Shown here in pieces: positions 53,603-61,367 of a stretch of 64,000 bases of DNA. A program made the translations under genes and the position numbers. Under the pieces are notes generated by a model. The model had not been told where the DNA came from, did no database searches, and saw only the letters and a program-made list of their open reading frames with translations. How positions within the stretch are numbered: position 1 is the first letter of the stretch; every line of letters starts with the position of its first letter. Source of the stretch: Pedobacter jeongneungensis (GTDB lineage Bacteria > Bacteroidota > Bacteroidia > Sphingobacteriales > Sphingobacteriaceae); NCBI RefSeq assembly GCF_000633455.1, contig NZ_AYMG01000010.1:248001-312000 (forward strand). The letters are read 5' to 3'.

Positions 53603-54523
53603 CTAATTAATATGCGGTGAACTTATTTTTTTATTGTACCTGAATTTATCCAATTCTTCTGATGCCTGAGGCAAATTATCGCCCGATAAAATATCGGCTC
53701 CGTTATTTACAAGATGATAATAGACATTTTTTACAGGACTTGCCTTGGCACTTTTATCAATATTGCCCATGGTACCTAAAATAGTGGTGATGCCTTTGCT
53801 ATGCAGGTATAGGTAAAATTCCTTATCAGGTGCAGAAACACCAACAAAAGCGACTATCCGGTTATTGGGGATGCCCATGCTATTTAACCTTTTTAATTCA
53901 GCTTTCTTTTGCACAGAGGCCGAAATCATTAATTCTGGTGCCAGTTGGTGCACTTCTTTTGCCTGGTCGGCAGTGTAGGTAATGATAATCGAATTACTTT
54001 CAACTTTATATTGCCTTATTTTTTCGATCACTTTGGCATAAGAAACACTCTTTTTTAAATCTATGGTTAATAAAACCTTGCCTTTACTCCAGTTCAGTAC
54101 ACTATCTAAAGTTGGGATTTTAAATTTAGTTTCATTTCCCTCGTTATCTTTAAGGTTAAAGGCTTTTAATTCTTCGTAGGTATAATTGCTAATTGGTCCT
54201 TTCCCTGTAGAGGTTCTATCCAACTGATCATCGTGCATCACTATCATTACCGAATCCTTACTGTAAGCAATATCAAATTCAATAATTACCGGGTTGTAGG
54301 TTGTTGCATTGTCGAATGTTTCGATGCAATTTTCAGGAAAACCAGGCATTGGACCACCACGATGGGCACTGATTAAGGGAAAGCGGCTCTCAGGCGACCA
54401 TTTCAAGAACTGGTATAATTCTGCGGTGGTATTAAACTTAATATATTGATGGCTTTTTTCTCCTGGTTTGCACGAGCTAAACACGGCAATGACTACCAAG
54501 AATAGTAAGTGATGGAATTTCAT
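53603..54523 (-). CDS. Glycerophosphodiester phosphodiesterase family lipoprotein
   Basis: Encodes 306 residues with an apparent lipobox (VVIAVFSSC). The GDPD TIM-barrel signature is clear: ISAHRGGPMPGFPENCIETF, IIEFDIAYSKDSVMIVMHDDQLDRTSTGKG, then KVLLTIDLK. It hydrolyses glycerophosphodiesters to glycerol-3-phosphate and alcohol in the periplasm. The -7 box TACTTTTG lies only 4 nt before its ATG. Confidence 0.9.
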   Translation of the reverse strand: MKFHHLLFLVVIAVFSSCKPGEKSHQYIKFNTTAELYQFLKWSPESRFPLISAHRGGPMPGFPENCIETFDNATTYNPVIIEFDIAYSKDSVMIVMHDDQLDRTSTGKGPISNYTYEELKAFNLKDNEGNETKFKIPTLDSVLNWSKGKVLLTIDLKKSVSYAKVIEKIRQYKVESNSIIITYTADQAKEVHQLAPELMISASVQKKAELKRLNSMGIPNNRIVAFVGVSAPDKEFYLYLHSKGITTILGTMGNIDKSAKASPVKNVYYHLVNNGADILSGDNLPQASEELDKFRYNKKISSPHIN

Positions 54524-54527
54524 GTTT

Positions 54528-54535
54528 CAAAAGTA
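54528..54535 (-). promoter_or_regulatory. -7 box predicting a leaderless GDPD mRNA
   Basis: TACTTTTG on the minus strand, 4 nt before the ATG at 54523. Confidence 0.5.
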
Positions 54536-54579
54536 GGAAAAAATGGAAGATGGATGAGGTAAAATGGAATGTTAAATGC

Positions 54580-54684
54580 TTAATAGTTTAATTGTTCAAA
54601 AGGTTAACTGGTTAATTGTTGAAATCGGTTAATCGTATCATCACACCAGTTAACCAATTTATACAGTTTAAACAATTAACCAAC
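54580..54684. repeat. GTTAACTGGTTAATTG low-complexity spacer
   Basis: Repeated words GGTTAACTGGTTAATTG and inverted CCAGTTAACCAATT / AACAATTAACCAA; the halves can pair. It may terminate the response-regulator operon. Confidence 0.5.
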
Positions 54685-55317
54685 CTATGCAAATCCATTT
54701 TTAATGGCAAAAACGGCCAACCCAACACGGGTTTTGAGTTCGAGTTTTTCGCATAACTGATCGCGGTAGCTCTCAACCGTTCGTGGACTGCAGAACATTT
54801 TGTCGGCTATTTCTTTGTAATTGAGCTCGGTAACCGTATATTTTAGGAATTCTTTTTCACGATCTGAGATTTTAATTTCATTATCCTTTGTTTTATTTAA
54901 ACTGGAGAAGATAATTTTTGATGCCCAATCGGGATAAAAAAAGCCATTGGCATTTAACCTGGTCAGCGCATTTTCGAGTTCTGCAGGATGTGCATTTTTC
55001 AGCAGATAACTCGTTGCACCGTTGCTTACCATTTTTATTACACTTTTTTCTTCTCCCTGCATGCTCAGCGCCATTACTTTTATATCCGGATAATGTTCTT
55101 TTAACCAACTTACAGTTTCAAAGCCATCCATTATAGGCATACTGATATCTAAAAGGATCATATCCGGGAGTTTACAATTGCTTTCGAATTTATCAATCAG
55201 GTCTTTCCCGTTTTCACATACATAAATCACCTCAAACGCTGCAAAGTTATTAATAATGCCCTGAAGCGCTTTCGCGATAAGGATATGATCATCAACAACA
55301 ACTATTGTTTTTTTCAT
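54685..55317 (-). CDS. NarL/LuxR-type response regulator
   Basis: Encodes 210 residues: an N-terminal receiver with acidic pair VVVDDH, phospho-acceptor Asp57 (MILLDISMP) and Lys in SYLLKNAHP, and a C-terminal LuxR HTH (VTELNYKEIADKMFCSPRTVE). It is the last gene of a four-gene operon, overlapping the kinase by 4 bp (ATGA). Targets are unknown; the divergent operon at 57.6 kb is a candidate. Confidence 0.93.
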   Translation of the reverse strand: MKKTIVVVDDHILIAKALQGIINNFAAFEVIYVCENGKDLIDKFESNCKLPDMILLDISMPIMDGFETVSWLKEHYPDIKVMALSMQGEEKSVIKMVSNGATSYLLKNAHPAELENALTRLNANGFFYPDWASKIIFSSLNKTKDNEIKISDREKEFLKYTVTELNYKEIADKMFCSPRTVESYRDQLCEKLELKTRVGLAVFAIKNGFA

Positions 55318-56099
55318 GATTGTTTATCTAGTAAAATGGTAAGTGTGGTACCGAAATTGGGTTTACTCTGCACATTAAAATGCCCACCAATTATTTCGGC
55401 TCTTTTTTTCATGTTTTTTAATCCAATGCCATCTGCCGTTAACTTAGCATAATCGAAACCCACGCCATCATCCTGTATACGTAATGCTAAAAAAAACTCG
55501 GGAGACGATTTTAACCTGATGGAGATGTTACTACAATGTGCGTGTTTTAAACTATTCTGAAGAAATTCCTGCGTAATCCTCAACAACACGTTCTTTTTTA
55601 CAAACTCCAGCTCAATATGTTCGAAATTATGTTCAAAAGTTACTTTACACCTTTTTAAAGCATTAATATGGTTTACTTCTTCTTGTATTAAAGTTACCAA
55701 TTCATTTTCAATTACATTATCGTTGGTGAGGTTTTTCGACAAACTCCTTAGATCCTGCAATGATGAATTGATGATCTGATAAATCTGTTCTATTCTTTCA
55801 TTTTCCTGTGGCACTTTATTTTCATACACCAGCTGCTGCGTATAAAGGCTTACTAAGGTTAATTTTTGCCCGATATTATCATGTAACTCACGCCCGATCT
55901 GCTGCATGGTGGCCTGTTGTATTTCTAACTGTGTAGTTAAAAGTTCTTTTTGGTGGATTTCGTTCGTAATCTCGATTTCCTTCAGGTACTCCCTTTTTCG
56001 CTGTTTATATTTTTTGATATAAACCATAACGGCCACCACAAACAGCACAAAAAACAGGTTAAACAGGATAATGGTAATTAAGAGTTCTGTTTTCCCCAT
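55314..56099 (-). CDS. Sensor histidine kinase (HisKA_3 / NarX-DesK class)
   Basis: Encodes 261 residues. One N-terminal helix (about 7-28), a short coiled coil, then the phospho-acceptor His73 in IGRELHDNIGQKL and the ATPase domain with DDGVGFDYAKLTADGIGLKNM. It has no periplasmic sensor domain, so it must get its signal from a partner, likely the 7-helix protein encoded upstream, whose gene overlaps it by 22 bp. Confidence 0.92.
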   Translation of the reverse strand: MGKTELLITIILFNLFFVLFVVAVMVYIKKYKQRKREYLKEIEITNEIHQKELLTTQLEIQQATMQQIGRELHDNIGQKLTLVSLYTQQLVYENKVPQENERIEQIYQIINSSLQDLRSLSKNLTNDNVIENELVTLIQEEVNHINALKRCKVTFEHNFEHIELEFVKKNVLLRITQEFLQNSLKHAHCSNISIRLKSSPEFFLALRIQDDGVGFDYAKLTADGIGLKNMKKRAEIIGGHFNVQSKPNFGTTLTILLDKQS

Positions 56100-56728
56100 A
56101 TAAATGAAATTGAGAATAATATGTACATAACGATACCGGAAATGAGGAAATAGTCAAAATAAACATTCCAAATTGGAAGGTATTTTACCAATAAGTAATA
56201 GAAGGTCCAAAATGGTAAAGTACCAATGTAAAACAATGTTACGCCCAAATTAATATAGAACATTCTATTTTTGTTAAAATTGATGATATCAGCAGAGGTA
56301 ATCTGTTTATAATATTCCATCAGCACTAAAACCATCAAAATAAGACTACCAAAAGTGTAATTAAATGAAAAGATGATCTTACTTCCTTTAAAGTAAAATT
56401 CGCTTGGGATAAAGGAAATTAAATACAACAAAGAAAGAATGATGAATAAACCTCTTTTCTTTAAAGATTTTACAGCATACAGCCAGTAGAAAAAGAAAAA
56501 CTGCAAAGGAATTACTAAATAATTATAAAACTGCGCCTTGGAGAAGGTGATCCAATTTTCACCATACTTACCAAAAAGCTCGCATACAAAAATAAAGCCC
56601 AGGTAAAACACAAAATACTTCCAAAGGTTATTTGCCGCGTTTTTATAGTAATAAAAAATGGAAATTATCGCCGCTAATCCTTCTACCAACAGGAGTGCAT
56701 TGCTTAAAAATGTTTGAAAACCCGACAT
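56078..56728 (-). CDS. Seven-helix membrane protein, probable signal partner of the histidine kinase
   Basis: Encodes 216 residues with seven hydrophobic helices (about 10-27, 37-50, 67-84, 92-108, 120-138, 155-177 and 189-210) rich in Phe/Tyr. No known domain. It overlaps the kinase start by 22 bp and sits 6 bp past the upstream gene, so stoichiometric production with the kinase is likely. A sensing role is inferred from that context only. Confidence 0.8.
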   Translation of the reverse strand: MSGFQTFLSNALLLVEGLAAIISIFYYYKNAANNLWKYFVFYLGFIFVCELFGKYGENWITFSKAQFYNYLVIPLQFFFFYWLYAVKSLKKRGLFIILSLLYLISFIPSEFYFKGSKIIFSFNYTFGSLILMVLVLMEYYKQITSADIINFNKNRMFYINLGVTLFYIGTLPFWTFYYLLVKYLPIWNVYFDYFLISGIVMYILFSISFIWGKQNS

Positions 56729-56734
56729 ATTTTA

Positions 56735-57367
56735 CTAATAAGTTTCTTGAACTGCCTCGGCTGGAGGAATCAATTGCCCATGGTTTTGTGCCATTACCTG
56801 CCTCGACTGACCATCACTGTTATCAGCATCCATCGCCATCATTGCAACCGGACGTTGTTTTTCGCGATCATCTATTAAATAGGTAGACTCATCTAAAGGA
56901 TTAAAATCATAATCCTGGCAACTTCCATTGTTGATTTTCTTTTTTAAGGTTGGGATCATCACAATTGTATGTTTCCGGGCATAATCTTTTCCTATCGTTT
57001 TTTCATTTTCGTCCCATTCACTTTCTTTAGGATATGCGGCGTAATAGAAACGTACGCCCAGGGCACCTATACCAATCCCCGGATTTCTCTTTTTGGTTTG
57101 GTATTCTATATCGGTAATAAATTTTTTAAGTGTTTTTAAACTAAATGAAACCGAATGGGCATCATTTAAACCCAAAGTGCTGTTAATGGCATCCAAATGG
57201 TTGTTACGGTACTGATCAACCATCTGTTTAATTGTTCGGGTATCCATTGTATTAGGCTGGCTCCTATCCTCAGTTTTAATTAAACCGATCAGTTTTTGTA
57301 CCAGATAAAGTACTAATACCCCGAATAAAAATACGATGGCATAAATAAGGAAATCTTTCATGTTCAT
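56735..57367 (-). CDS. Membrane-anchored unknown protein with C-terminal NHGxLxPP motif
   Basis: Encodes 210 residues. One N-terminal helix (about 7-30), then a soluble domain with LKTLKKFITDIEYQTKKRN, GVRFYYAAYPKES and HTIVMIPTLKKK. The end carries AQNHGQLIPPAEA (Asn-His-Gly at 195-197, Pro-Pro at 201-202), a motif I recall from other Bacteroidota proteins of this kind next to kinase/membrane-protein pairs. It is the first gene of the two-component operon. Function unknown. Confidence 0.78.
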   Translation of the reverse strand: MNMKDFLIYAIVFLFGVLVLYLVQKLIGLIKTEDRSQPNTMDTRTIKQMVDQYRNNHLDAINSTLGLNDAHSVSFSLKTLKKFITDIEYQTKKRNPGIGIGALGVRFYYAAYPKESEWDENEKTIGKDYARKHTIVMIPTLKKKINNGSCQDYDFNPLDESTYLIDDREKQRPVAMMAMDADNSDGQSRQVMAQNHGQLIPPAEAVQETY

Positions 57368-57403
57368 GATTTGTTTGGTTCTGATTAAAGTTAATGTTAA
57401 TTA

Positions 57404-57450
57404 TCAAAAGTGATAAAACTTTTAACGATAACAGATGGGGTTTTCCCCAT
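57404..57450. promoter_or_regulatory. Two small hairpins in the divergent promoter region
   Basis: AAAAGTGATAAAACTTTT (stem AAAAGT/ACTTTT) is followed by ATGGGG-TTTT-CCCCAT (57435-57450). They sit 37-83 nt before the start of the two-component operon and are candidate operator or leader structures. Otherwise the 263-bp region 57368-57630 holds only a doubtful 74-codon frame. Confidence 0.4.
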
Positions 57451-57630
57451 ATTTCAATGTTGTTTTTACTGCATTTTATTTTGTTGCATTTACTACTGGT
57501 TTTTAGTGCTTTACCTAAGGTTTTTCTAACGCCGTTACTTCAATTTTGGTTAGTGTTTAACACCACGAAATACAAAAGGAACAAGCCGAAAATCCTGAAT
57601 AAAGTAGGCAGTATTTAAAACCTAAAAACG

Positions 57631-57717
57631 ATGTCAAAAACCTTGAAAAAAGAAGAAAAAGTAGCGTACACAGGAAATCTGAAACCTCTTAGAATAATAG
57701 TGCCATTAGTCTATTAA
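57631..57717 (+). CDS. Predicted 28-residue peptide
   Basis: Encodes 28 residues: a basic/acidic start (MSKTLKKEEK), YTGNLKP in the middle and a hydrophobic end RIIVPLVY. It stops 46 nt before the next gene on the same strand and is the first frame after the divergent promoter region. Small size means chance is possible, but the amphipathic-then-hydrophobic make-up resembles real small peptides. There is no GG leader or maturation enzyme nearby. Confidence 0.4.
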   Translation: MSKTLKKEEKVAYTGNLKPLRIIVPLVY

Positions 57718-57763
57718 ACAAATCACACCAATTATTATTTGCCGTTAAATAAAATCTAAAATC

Positions 57764-58459
57764 ATGGAAAATTTTAAAGAAAGAAAATTAATCTCAGTAA
57801 AGGAACTACAGAGGATAAAATCAATTACCCTGGAAGTTAAAGAAAACAGCCACATTACAATCGGTCCAAATGAAAAAATGTTTTCAGATGCTTTACATTA
57901 TGTATCTATTAAATCATTTGAAGACCTACAAGAATTGAGTATAATTCCACAAGGTTTAAGCAAGGAAAGTGTTTTAAAAGCCATTTCTGATGATGATGAT
58001 GAATCTTTAGCAATTGCAAAAAAAGACTATAACTTTTCAAAACATAGTGATTGTAAATGTCACGATCATGTTGAGCATTCGTTGCAAACCCAGTTCAAAA
58101 ACATAAGAAGGAAAAGCAATTTTCAGTTAGCGAAACTACTTACCAATCATCATGGCAAACAGATTTTATGGGATGACTTTGAAGCCATACACGCATATAA
58201 AATGACAATGAATTTATTAAGGAATCCGCGTCTAGGATTTAATGTAGTATATTTTGCATTAGATGACATCATCATTAATACTAATGCCACGCTAACCGTT
58301 AATTCTGGTACCGATCTTATTAAAGGCAGAAATTTAGTAATACATACCAACGGAAAAATGGATATAAAATCATCCTACCTTTTCTTAAAGTGTAAAACAG
58401 CAAAAGCTTATTCGAACAAACTCGAAAGCCATTCTGCTTCAATTTTAACAAATAAATAG
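57764..58459 (+). CDS. Unknown protein with Cys/His cluster and beta-strand-rich C-terminus
   Basis: Encodes 231 residues without signal peptide or membrane helix. Residues about 1-75 are mixed; DDDDE precedes an His/Cys cluster DCKCHDHVEH (97-106) able to bind metal. From about 165 come short regular strands, DDIIINTNATLTVNS, NLVIHTNGKMDIKSSYLFLKC, like coils of a right-handed beta helix. It is followed 33 bp later by the Gly-Gly-X protein. I recognise no family. Confidence 0.7.
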   Translation: MENFKERKLISVKELQRIKSITLEVKENSHITIGPNEKMFSDALHYVSIKSFEDLQELSIIPQGLSKESVLKAISDDDDESLAIAKKDYNFSKHSDCKCHDHVEHSLQTQFKNIRRKSNFQLAKLLTNHHGKQILWDDFEAIHAYKMTMNLLRNPRLGFNVVYFALDDIIINTNATLTVNSGTDLIKGRNLVIHTNGKMDIKSSYLFLKCKTAKAYSNKLESHSASILTNK

Positions 58460-58492
58460 ATAAAAAATTAGCTTAATAAAAATCATATTAAA

Positions 58493-59224
58493 ATGCATAA
58501 TATTATTTTAAACGGAACAGATGGAGCTGTAGGTTTCACTGGGCCAGAAGGATTAAATGGTGGTTTAGGTATTAATGGAAACAAAGCAAATTGCCCATGG
58601 TGTTGCGATGATGATTGTGCCGAATTAGGTGGGCCTGGAGGGCCTGGCGGACCTGGTGGCAATGGTGGAACAGGCGGACCTGGCGGAGCTGCTGGAAATT
58701 TCAGATTAGAAGTAGAAATATACTATGGAGGTTTTAATATTTCCAGTATTGGCGGTAAGGGAGGAGATGGAGGCACTGGTGGCAAAGGCGGCACTGGTGG
58801 TAAAGGTGGCAAAGGCGGCGACGGGGATGACTGTGAATTAGGCAGACATGGTGGAAATGGAGGCCATGGCGGAAAAGGCGGGGATGGCGGTTTTGGTGGC
58901 CCGGGTGGCAGAGGTGGGGATATCTCTATAGTGATGAAACATAATCAATCTGGAAGCACTCAAATTCCTATGCAAACAAACGGTGGTGCAGGTGGCCGGC
59001 CAGGAGTTGGCGGTTCACAAGGTTTAGCCGGACAACCTGGAGATGATGGTAAAACAACAGGGACTTTTTCTAAAAGCAGCGATTGCAAAACCATGGGACC
59101 GGTTCCAGGTTGGGGTTCTGAAGGAGGCGTTGGAGTTTCTCCGGTCAATGGGGTTGGTTCAACCGGTATTGAAGGAATTGTAAGTATTATTACAACAGGT
59201 ACCGATACTCCCCCTACTCCATAA
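58493..59224 (+). CDS. Gly-Gly-X repeat protein (collagen-like / polyglycine-II-like)
   Basis: Encodes 243 residues, of which a large share is glycine. Three Gly-Gly-X tracts (about 47-66, 87-111 and 119-143) alternate with short beta strands (FRLEVEIYYGGFNISSI, ISIVMKHNQSG). Six Cys (34, 37, 38, 42, 114, 198) could cross-link it; four form CPWCCDDDC. There is no signal peptide. GGX is not the GXY of true collagen and better suits packed polyglycine-II helices as in some phage adhesins and insect antifreeze proteins. Function unknown. Confidence 0.8.
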   Translation: MHNIILNGTDGAVGFTGPEGLNGGLGINGNKANCPWCCDDDCAELGGPGGPGGPGGNGGTGGPGGAAGNFRLEVEIYYGGFNISSIGGKGGDGGTGGKGGTGGKGGKGGDGDDCELGRHGGNGGHGGKGGDGGFGGPGGRGGDISIVMKHNQSGSTQIPMQTNGGAGGRPGVGGSQGLAGQPGDDGKTTGTFSKSSDCKTMGPVPGWGSEGGVGVSPVNGVGSTGIEGIVSIITTGTDTPPTP

Positions 59225-59252
59225 TTAATTAGATTGGCGTTTCTCGTCAAAG

Positions 59253-59286
59253 ATCGGTGTTGCATTTAGCGGCGCCGATTTTTTTT
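59253..59286 (+). terminator. Terminator after the Gly-Gly-X gene
   Basis: ATCGGTG pairs with CGCCGAT (one G-T pair) and is followed by eight Ts, 28 nt past the stop. Confidence 0.75.
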
Positions 59287-59329
59287 CACCATAAAGTTAA
59301 ACATTAATATTTTTACAATATTGGCCACC

Positions 59330-59398
59330 TAAACCTGATTGCAGCGAGCACGATCCCGATTTTTCATCGGGAGAAGTAAAGTGGAAAGCAGGAACTCC
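59330..59398 (+). repeat. REP-like dispersed element, plus orientation
   Basis: TAAACCTGATTGCAGCGAGC, hairpin TCCCGATTTTTCATCGGGA, then AGTGGAAAGCAGGAACTCC. The rest of the 408-bp spacer to glyQS has CCACCTAAG / CCACCTGAG words and a CCTTTTACC tandem at about 59580-59610. Confidence 0.8.
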
Positions 59399-59579
59399 GA
59401 AACCGATAAGCAAACCATTGCTTTCCTAAATATTTTGAGCCATATAAGAGATTTAAGAACATATAAACTCGCTCGTCAAGATGCCTTTCGTCTTTTCTGA
59501 CCACCTTAGCCACCTAAGGCCACCTGAGTTAAATGCCAGCATTCTAAAATTTATTAATCCATTTTGGCTTGATCAAAAA

Positions 59580-59611
59580 CCTTTTACCTTTTACCTCTTA
59601 CCTTTTACCTT
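59580..59611 (+). repeat. CCTTTTA short tandem repeat before the glycyl-tRNA synthetase promoter
   Basis: Four to five imperfect copies of CCTTTTA / CCTCTTA directly precede the -7 box of the next gene; length change here could alter the promoter upstream region. Confidence 0.5.
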
Positions 59612-59617
59612 ATTTAT

Positions 59618-59625
59618 TATCTTTG
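59618..59625 (+). promoter_or_regulatory. -7 box predicting a leaderless glycyl-tRNA synthetase mRNA
   Basis: TATCTTTG ends 7 nt before the ATG at 59633. Confidence 0.5.
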
Positions 59626-59632
59626 CTGCATT

Positions 59633-61276
59633 ATGGCTCAAAAGAATAACGACGAACAATTTAAAAATGTAATATCACATGCTAAAGAATACGGTTTTGT
59701 ATTCCAGAGCAGCGAAATATATGATGGCTTAAGTGCTGTTTACGATTATGGCCAATTGGGTGCCGAGTTAAAAAATAACATCAAAACATACTGGTGGAAA
59801 GCCATGGTACAGATGCACGAAAACATTGTAGGGATTGATTCTGCAATTTTTATGCACCCTAAGGTTTGGAAAGCCAGCGGACACGTAGATGGTTTTAACG
59901 ATCCGATGATCGATAATAAAGATTCGAAAAAACGTTACCGTGCCGACCAGTTACTGGAAAATAAAATTGCTGAATTATATTCGGAGTTAGCAAATTTCAG
60001 TGCTGATAATAAAGTTAAGTTTGAAGAATTTCAGCAGGAAATATTAGGCCTAAGCGACGAAGGTCAGGCCAGTTGGGTACCCACTTTTAAGGATGAAGCT
60101 ACCATTTTGGATAATGCAAAATATCCTTTTGTTAATGAGGCAAGCTGGAGATTTGTTAAAAAAGGTTTAACCCTTGAGGTAGAGATGAACCTGGCGCTTA
60201 AATCTGAAAATTTAGGTCAGTTAAAAGATTTAATCGTTGATTATAAAATAATCTGCCCGATTTCTAAAACATCAAACTGGACAGATGTACGCCAGTTTAA
60301 CCTGATGTTTAGCACACAGTTTGGTGCAATGGCTGAGGGCAGTGATGAAGTTTATCTTCGTCCGGAAACCGCTCAGGGTATTTTTGTAAACTTTTTAAAT
60401 GTTCAGAAATCGGGAAGGATGAAAATTCCTTTTGGTATCGCACAGATTGGTAAAGCTTTCAGAAATGAAGTAATTGCCCGTCAGTTTATTATGCGTATGC
60501 GCGAGTTTGAGCAAATGGAAATGCAATTTTTTGTACGCCCCGGCGAAGACACAAAATGGTTCGAATACTGGAAAGAAGCACGTTTAAAATGGCACAAAGC
60601 TTTAGGTACAGCACCTGAGAAATACCGTTACCACGATCACGTTAAACTGGCGCATTATGCCAATGCGGCAACCGATATCGAATTCGAATTCCCATTTGGC
60701 TTTAAAGAGGTTGAAGGAATCCACAGCCGTACCGATTTCGATTTAAAACAGCATGAGAAGTTTTCTGGCAAGAAATTGCAGTATTTCGATAACGATTTAA
60801 ACGAAGAAGGTAAACCTTATGGCAATTATATTCCTTATGTAATCGAAACTTCGATTGGTTTAGACCGCATGTTTTTGTTAACCATGATTAATGCTTTTGA
60901 AGAGCAGGATTTAAGTACCGAAGATAAACAGGATAGCCGTACTTTATTGCGTTTACACCCTGCTTTGGCCCCATATAAAGTAGCCATTTTCCCACTGACC
61001 AAAAAAGATGGTTTACCGGAAAAGGCACGTGAGATTATGGATGAGCTGAAATTCGATTTCAACTGTATTTACGAGGAGAAAGATGCAATTGGTAAACGTT
61101 ACCGTCGTCAGGATGCCGTAGGTACTCCTTTCTGTATTACCGTTGATCACCAGAGTTTAGAGGATAATACGGTTACCATCCGCCACCGCGACAGTATGGA
61201 GCAGGAACGTGTAGCCATTGCTGATTTAGGAAACATCATAGGATCAGCAGTGAGCTGGAAAACTTTGCTATCTTAA
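59633..61276 (+). CDS. glyQS: Glycyl-tRNA synthetase (alpha2 type)
   Basis: Encodes 547 residues of a class II synthetase. The start has VFQSSEIYDGLSAVYDYGQLGAELKNNI. Motif 2 is KAFRNEVIARQFIMRMREFEQMEMQFF, preceded by YLRPETAQGIFVNF, and motif 3 is ETSIGLDRMFLL. A C-terminal anticodon-binding domain follows (KVAIFPLTKKDGLPEKAREI). It charges tRNA-Gly. It is of the single-chain dimeric kind and not the two-gene glyQ/glyS type. Confidence 0.96.
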   Translation: MAQKNNDEQFKNVISHAKEYGFVFQSSEIYDGLSAVYDYGQLGAELKNNIKTYWWKAMVQMHENIVGIDSAIFMHPKVWKASGHVDGFNDPMIDNKDSKKRYRADQLLENKIAELYSELANFSADNKVKFEEFQQEILGLSDEGQASWVPTFKDEATILDNAKYPFVNEASWRFVKKGLTLEVEMNLALKSENLGQLKDLIVDYKIICPISKTSNWTDVRQFNLMFSTQFGAMAEGSDEVYLRPETAQGIFVNFLNVQKSGRMKIPFGIAQIGKAFRNEVIARQFIMRMREFEQMEMQFFVRPGEDTKWFEYWKEARLKWHKALGTAPEKYRYHDHVKLAHYANAATDIEFEFPFGFKEVEGIHSRTDFDLKQHEKFSGKKLQYFDNDLNEEGKPYGNYIPYVIETSIGLDRMFLLTMINAFEEQDLSTEDKQDSRTLLRLHPALAPYKVAIFPLTKKDGLPEKAREIMDELKFDFNCIYEEKDAIGKRYRRQDAVGTPFCITVDHQSLEDNTVTIRHRDSMEQERVAIADLGNIIGSAVSWKTLLS

Positions 61277-61327
61277 TTTTGACCACCTAAAACACCTGAG
61301 GGCAGCTCAGTTAATTTAATGATATTT

Positions 61328-61357
61328 AGTCGCAGGTTAAAACCTGCGACTTTTTTG
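61328..61357 (+). terminator. Terminator after the glycyl-tRNA synthetase gene
   Basis: Perfect stem GTCGCAGGTT/AACCTGCGAC with a 2-nt gap, followed by TTTTTT. It ends 11 nt before the next ATG. Confidence 0.85.
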
Positions 61358-61367
61358 TATAATAAAA

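Noticed and set aside
57394..57618. 74-codon open frame in the divergent spacer before the Gly-Gly-X locus
   Set aside because: Its make-up (phenylalanine/leucine-rich from T-rich DNA, then Lys/Asn) looks like chance translation of the promoter region; it covers the two hairpins and has no -7 box or family resemblance.
57631..57717. RiPP (modified peptide) precursor
   Set aside because: No leader cleavage motif and no cyclase, radical SAM, protease or exporter gene nearby.
58493..59224. True collagen-like (GXY) protein
   Set aside because: The period is Gly-Gly-X with breaks, and Pro is not enriched at the needed positions throughout; a polyglycine-II-type packing is more likely.
58960..59265. 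101-codon Pro-rich frame antisense to the Gly-Gly-X gene
   Set aside because: Gly codons read backwards give Pro/Thr; the frame is a shadow of the repeat.
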